In this document: positions 59,205 to 64,000 of the stretch, piece after piece | How the letters are laid out: each line of letters begins with the position of its first letter | How positions within the stretch are numbered: position 1 is the first letter of the stretch | Assembly: GCF_009905375.1 (NCBI RefSeq) | Contig: NC_133647.1 | Span: 171,288,790 to 171,352,789, forward strand | DNA: 64,000 nucleotides | Direction of reading: 5' to 3' | DNA from: Apium graveolens | Lineage: Eukaryota; Streptophyta; Magnoliopsida; Apiales; Apiaceae | Program-made: the position numbers and the translations under genes | Notes under the pieces: model-generated | What the model saw: only the letters and a program-made list of their open reading frames with translations | What the model was told of the DNA's origin: nothing | The model's database searches: none

Positions 59205-60965
59205 ATGCCTCCCAAGAAAAATTTCCCATCCAATTCCTCTAGTAGAAACTCTGAAGGGGGCCCAGTCATGGATGGATTACTAGATTTGCTGCGCCAACAA
59301 TCTAATCAGATGGCTCAGCAGCAAGAACAATCCCAGCAGCAGCAACAGCAATTCCTACAACAGCAGCAACAACAGCAGCAATTTATACAATAACAACATC
59401 AACAAATCCAACAACAGTTACAGCTTCAACATCAACCCCAGCCAAGAGAACGGAACCAGACGGTTAGTTTCAAGTCTTTTCAGTCAGTTAAACCCCCAGA
59501 GTTTAAGGGCGAGGTAGACCCGATTGCTGCTAGAATTTGGCTTAAAGAAATGGAGAAAGCCTTCACCCTTACTCAAGTAAGTGATGACTCTAAATCAGAT
59601 TATGCTAGTTATTTTCTGAAAGGTGAAGCAAGTTTTTGGTGGGAATCGGCATGTGCCTTAGAACGAGAAGGCCCTATTTCTTGGGCTAAATTCACGGAGC
59701 TGTTCCTAGAAAAGTACTTTCCAGATTGTCTGCAGAGTCAGTTGGAAGTAGAGTTTTTAGAATTGAAGCAGGGAGAAAGGAGCGTGGCTGAGTATGAGGC
59801 CAAGTTTACAGAGTTGGCTCGACTAGCCCCTGGATATGTAAACACTGAGATTCAGAAAGCTAGGAGATTTCAGCAAGGACTAAAGCCGGAAGTTCGTAGC
59901 GGAGTGGTGGCCTTGCAACTTAAGACGTATACCTCTGTAGTTCAAGCCGCCCTGGTGATAGAGAGTGATCAGAAGTTGGCCTCCAAGGAAAGGAGTGATC
60001 GGAAAAGAAAGTTTGAAAGTGGTACAACTAATGCAGACCAGGAAGAGTCCAGTCAGAAGTTCCCAAGGAAGTTTGGTCGGAATAAGAATCGGAGATTTAG
60101 AAGGCAAGGCATGGCTCAAACAAATTCAGGTGTTACTTTAGTTGCCTCCACCCCAGTCCAGTCAACCAGGCCAGTTGTGGATTATAAGTTATGTGGTAAA
60201 AAGCATAGTGGTCTGTGTCAGAAGGATGTCCAGTGTTTTAAATGCGATAAAAAGGGTCATTACGCGTTAGAATGTAACCCAGGAAATGTCGGAGTCACTT
60301 GCTTCAGGTGTGGTAAGGTTGGGCACATCTCCAGAAACTGCAAGACGGCTACTCAGAGTAATGTAGGAGGTAATAAATATCAAGGACCAGCAACTAGTAC
60401 AGCAAGAGCCAGAACCTTTAAAATGACCAAGAAATCTAATGCTCAAGATTCAGATGTGGTTGCAGGTACGCTTTTTTTAAACTCCGTGTCTATTAAGGTT
60501 TTATTTGATTCGGGAGCCTCTAAGTCCTTCATATCTAAAGAATGTGTAAGTAAAATGAATTTGATGTTGGAAAATTTAGATGAGCCCTTATCGATAGAAG
60601 TAGCTAATCAGGATAAAGTTTCAGTAAACCAGTTTTGCCCTAGATGTCAAATAGAAATTTGCGGGCATTTCTTTTTGGTGGATTTAATACCTTTTCAGTT
60701 AGGAGAGTTTGATATAATTTTAGAAATGGATTGGTTGTCTCGGCATAAGGAAAATATTGATTATAAGAAAAAGAAAGTTTTGTTATACTCAGAAGACAAC
60801 AAAAGGATGGTTTATCAAGGACAAAAACAGGACAAGCAATTTCTTTCTATCTTGGAAGAAAAGAAGTTATTAAGACAAGGTTGTGAAGCATACTTAGCTC
60901 ATGTGGTGGACACTGAGAAAAGAATACCCAAATCGAAGAAGATTCCGGTAGTTAATGAATTTTAA
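59205..60965 (+). pseudogene. gag: Element E gag and protease (one nonsense codon)
   Basis: The ATG at 59205 (MPPKKNFPS) follows the leader. A Gln-rich tract (about 59280-59450) contains TAA at 59391-59393 in place of a Gln codon; the frame is otherwise open to 60962. The gag domain (QLEVEFLELKQGERSVAEYE, then RRFQQGLKPEVRSGVVAL) lies at about 59550-60000. Two CCHC knuckles (CFKCDKKGHYALEC from 60234, CFRCGKVGHISRNC from 60300) follow, then an aspartic protease with FDSGASKSFIS (Asp codon 60507). The stop at 60963-60965 lies directly before DVFPDELPG, the usual start of the RT region. gag and pol were probably one frame, as in Tekay elements. Confidence 0.9.
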
Positions 60966-63822
60966 GATGTGTTTCCAGACGAGTTACCAGGATTACCACC
61001 TAATCGGGAGATTGAGTTTTCTATTGATTTGATTCCGGGAGCAGAACCAGTTCAAAGGCACCTCACCGTATGGCCCCAGTAGAAATGAAAGAACTAGCTA
61101 AACAACTTCAGGAACTTTTGGATAAAGGGATAATCAGACCAAGTGTATCTATGTGGGGTGCGCCAGTATTGTTTGTGAAAAAGAAAGATGGAAGCATGAG
61201 ATTGTGTATTGACTACCGAGAATTGAATAAGTTAACCATCAAGAATAAGTACTCCTTACCCAAGATTGATGATTTATTTGATCAACTGAAGGGAGCATGT
61301 TGTTTTTCCAAGATTGACTTAAGATCGGGCTATCATCAGTTGAAGATCAAGCCTGAAGATATACCAAAGACTGCTTTTCGAACCAGATATGGCCATTACG
61401 AGTTTCTAGTGATGTCCTTCGGGTTGACTAATACGCCGGCAGCTTTTATGGATTTAATGAACCGGGTGTACAAGGAGTACTTGGATAAGTTTGTTATTGT
61501 ATTTATTGATAACATCCTCATCTATTCAAAGACTAAAGACGACCATGCCAGACATCTAAGGACTGCATTACAAAGGTTGAGAGAAAAACAATTATATGCT
61601 AAGTTCTCAAAGTGTGAATTTTGGTTGGAGGAAGTTCAGTTTTTAGGTCATATGGTTGGTAAGGAAGGTATCAAAGTAGACCCGGTAAAAATCGAAGTTG
61701 TATCAAAGTGGGAGCAACCGAAGACACCAACGGAAATAAGAAGTTTTCTTGGATTAGCAGGATATTATCGAAGGTTTGTGAAAGATTTCTCAAAGCTTGC
61801 ATCCCCACTAACTAAGTTGACCAGGAAGAATGAGAAGTTCGTTTGGACGGAAAAGTGTGAAGAGAGTTTCCAGGAGTTAAAATGAAGACTAGTGACGGCT
61901 CCAGTGTTAGCATTTCCAGATGAGACGGGAAACTTTGTAATTTATAGTGATGCTTCTTTGAAAGGATTGGGATGTATGCTAATGCAGCATGACAAGGTAA
62001 TTGCGTATGCCTCTAGACAGCTAAAGCCTTACGAGCAGAAATATCCAGTTCATGACCTTGAATTGGCGGCTATAGTATTTACTTTAAAGTTATGGCGTCA
62101 CTATTTATATGGAGAAAGATGCGATATTTACACAGATCATAAGAGCCTGAAGTATATATTCACGCAGAAAGATTTGAACATGAGACAGAGAAGATGGTTG
62201 GAGTTGATTAAGGACTATGATTGTTCGATTAATTATCACCCAGGTAAAGCCAATGTAGTGGCTGATGCCTTGAGTAGGAAGGAAAGGCTGAATATGGTTA
62301 AGATTGCGGAAGAATTGGCACGAGACTTGGAAAGAATGAAAATTGAAGTTCGAATACTTAATGAAAGTCAGGAGCAACTATATGAAGTTACTTTCCAGCC
62401 AGCATTACTGGAAAAGATCAAAAGGTGTCAAGAAGGAGTTATGGAACAAGAGTTGGATACTTTGACAGGAGAAGAGTTATGTACTCAAAAAGATAGTCAA
62501 GGTTTGTATAGATTTTCGTCCAGAGTTTGGATTCCTAATGTAACGGAATTGAAGAATGAAGTATTACAGGAAGCTCATAACTCTAGGTTTTCCATCCACC
62601 ATGGTAGTACTAAGATGTACCAGGATTTGAAGAGAAATTTTTGGTGGCCAGGAATGAAGAAGGATATTGCCAATTGGGTAAGTAAGTGTCAAGTGTGTCA
62701 AATGGTGAAAGCAGAGCATCAATGACCGAGTTGATTGTTACAACCTTTGGAGATTCCCCAATGGAAATGGGAAGAGATTGCTATGGATTTTGTAGTGGGA
62801 TTGCCAAAGACGAGAGCGAATCATGATGCTATTTGGGTAATCATTGATAGGTTGACTAAGTCGGCGCATTTCCTTCCGATTAATGAAAAGTATTCATTGG
62901 AAAGGCTAGTTAAGTTATACTTGGATGAGATAGTTACCAAATATGGGGTTCCTATTTCTATAGTGTCGGATCGAGACCCGAGATTTAATTCCTGGTTCTG
63001 GACTAAATTCCAAGAGTGCTTGGGAATAAAATTGAATATGAGCACCGCTTATCATCCTCAGACGGATGGCCAAAGTGAGAGGATGATTCAGACCATAGAG
63101 GATATGTTGAGAGTCTGTGTTCTAGATTTTAAGGGTAATTGGGATGAGCACCTACCTTTGATTGAGTTCTCGTATAATAACAGCTATCATGCCAGTATAG
63201 GGATGCACCTTACGAAGCTTTGTATGGATGAAAGTGTAGATCACCATTGTATTGGGATGAGCTAGGAGAAAAGAAAGTGTTAGGCCCTGAGTTGGTTCAG
63301 CAGACCAAAGATGCCATAGTGTTGATTCGGAAAAGATTGGAAGCAGCTCAAGATAGACAAAGAAAATACGCAGATTTGCATAGGAAAGATATGGACTTTG
63401 AGATAGGGGCTCTGGTGTTACTAAAAGTATCACCTTGGAAAGGGTTAGTACGATTTGGTCAGAAGGGTAAACTTAGCCCTAGATTCATAGGACCCTTTGA
63501 GGTTTTGAAGAAAGTGGGAAAGGTCGCTTATGAGATAGCATTACCACCACAGTGGCAGCACATTCATAATGTGTTCCACGTGTCTATGTTGAAACCCTAT
63601 GTCCCTGATTCGAATCAAGTCATAGAATACGAACTGAGTGAGCTTCAACCAGATTTGTCTTATGTAGAACAACCGGTCCAAATCCTAGACCGTAAGGAAC
63701 GAGTCCTTAGAAATAAGTCAATTCCTATAGTAAAAGTTTTGTGGAGAAATTCTCGAGTAGAAGAGTCTACCTGGGAATTAGATTCAGACATGCTTGATAA
63801 ATATCCTCATTTGTTTAGTTGA
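60966..63822 (+). pseudogene. pol: Element E pol: RT, RNase H, integrase, chromodomain (several lesions)
   Basis: RT is open at 61070-61882 ([32 protein letters not shown]). Its catalytic motif reads F-I-D-N (61502-61513) where F-I-D-D is normal, so the second aspartate is lost. RNase H ([31 protein letters not shown]) and the integrase zinc region (ending CQVCQ) follow. The core has MDFVVG, SDRDPRF and TDGQSERM. The C-terminus has the [10 protein letters not shown] region and a chromodomain-like tail ([16 protein letters not shown]) ending at TAG 63820-63822. Lesions: a frameshift near 61050, TGA 61883-61885, TGA 62723-62725 and TGA 62732-62734 (both in the zinc-core linker), and a 1 nt loss near 63206. 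All are point changes, so decay is at an early stage. Confidence 0.9.
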
Positions 63823-63845
63823 ATTAGATTCTGGGGACAGAATCT

Positions 63846-63862
63846 TTTTAAGGAGGAAAGGA
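63846..63862 (+). other. Element E polypurine tract region
   Basis: ttttaaggaggaaagga directly precedes the 3' LTR and matches the position of F's tract at 18713-18733. Confidence 0.7.
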
Positions 63863-64000
63863 AATAACGACTCGTGTATTTCTATTTTATTTTTAATATT
63901 TGGAAGTGTAATAAAAGTTTAAGTAAATAAAAAAAAGGTGTGTATTTATTTTTGGCAGCGGTTACTGGTTGTTATTTGATTATTTATGATTTGTTGATAT
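63863..64000 (+). repeat. Element E 3' LTR, first 138 bp
   Basis: From ataacgactcgtg onward this matches 55118 and following almost perfectly, with a single extra A in an A-run and a small change near 63890. The first base reads A where the 5' LTR has T. It continues beyond the window. Confidence 0.9.

Larger units (their letters stand above)
55117..64000 (+). mobile_element. Ty3/gypsy chromovirus E (Tekay/Del-like), 3' LTR runs off the window
   Basis: E has a 2.87 kb 5' LTR, primer site, leader with an extra ORF, gag, protease, RT, RNase H, integrase and a chromodomain-like tail, then the first 138 bp of the 3' LTR. The pol order RT-RNase H-integrase is Ty3/gypsy, and the C-terminal chromodomain makes it a chromovirus. 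It is related to F. Confidence 0.92.

Overview
This window is repeat DNA from a plant nuclear genome, most likely a large eudicot genome; the sequence does not identify the species. I find no host gene. Nearly every base belongs to nested LTR retrotransposons, all on the + strand: two copies and a solo LTR of one Ty1/copia family (A, B, solo LTR), a second copia family (C), a third copia family with a very long LTR (D), and two related Ty3/gypsy families with about 2.9 and 3.5 kb LTRs (E, F). A and B (one family) and C look like Sireviruses: gag with CCHC knuckles and coiled-coil regions, a GGGGGAGAT polypurine tract, an initiator-Met-tRNA primer site, and a long extra ORF (ORF3) after RNase H. 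E ends its integrase with a chromodomain-like segment and looks like a Tekay/Del chromovirus.

Layout. 1-860 is the 3' end of an unidentified LTR that cuts A. 861-5889 is A (pol, linker, ORF3). At 5889 B is inserted (5890-43625, target duplication agtct). F (10731-22201, target duplication gtgat) sits in B pol, and C (24888-38091, target duplication acact) sits in B ORF3. A resumes at 43626-43829 and is cut by D, whose first LTR (43830-46425) is truncated. A tandem duplication then repeats A tail (46426-46682), a solo LTR of B (46683-47707), A tail (47708-47911) and D LTR (47912-51281), followed by the D interior. E (55117 to beyond 64000) is inserted in D integrase.

Coding state. C is the best preserved: gag, pol and ORF3 are all in one reading frame with only a few stops. 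E has a near-complete gag-pol with a handful of lesions. A, B and D carry several frameshifts and nonsense codons each. F has LTRs only about 3% apart but a coding region that is almost destroyed, so it probably moved as a non-autonomous element.

The main unexplained signal is a short family-specific DNA word spread through each Sirevirus-like family. In A/B it is CGACGGAT/ATCCGTCG; in C it is AGTTCTGAT/ATCAGAACT and close variants. In both families it occurs in the LTR upstream of the TATA box, in the RNase H-ORF3 linker, near the end of gag, between integrase and RT, and in the ORF3 tail. In A/B it occurs in both orientations and more than one reading frame, so it looks conserved as DNA rather than as protein. 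ORF3 in both families also appears to have its own TATA promoter. Together these suggest a retrotransposon-encoded factor acting on its own family's sites, which is a hypothesis. Percentages and difference counts were made by eye.
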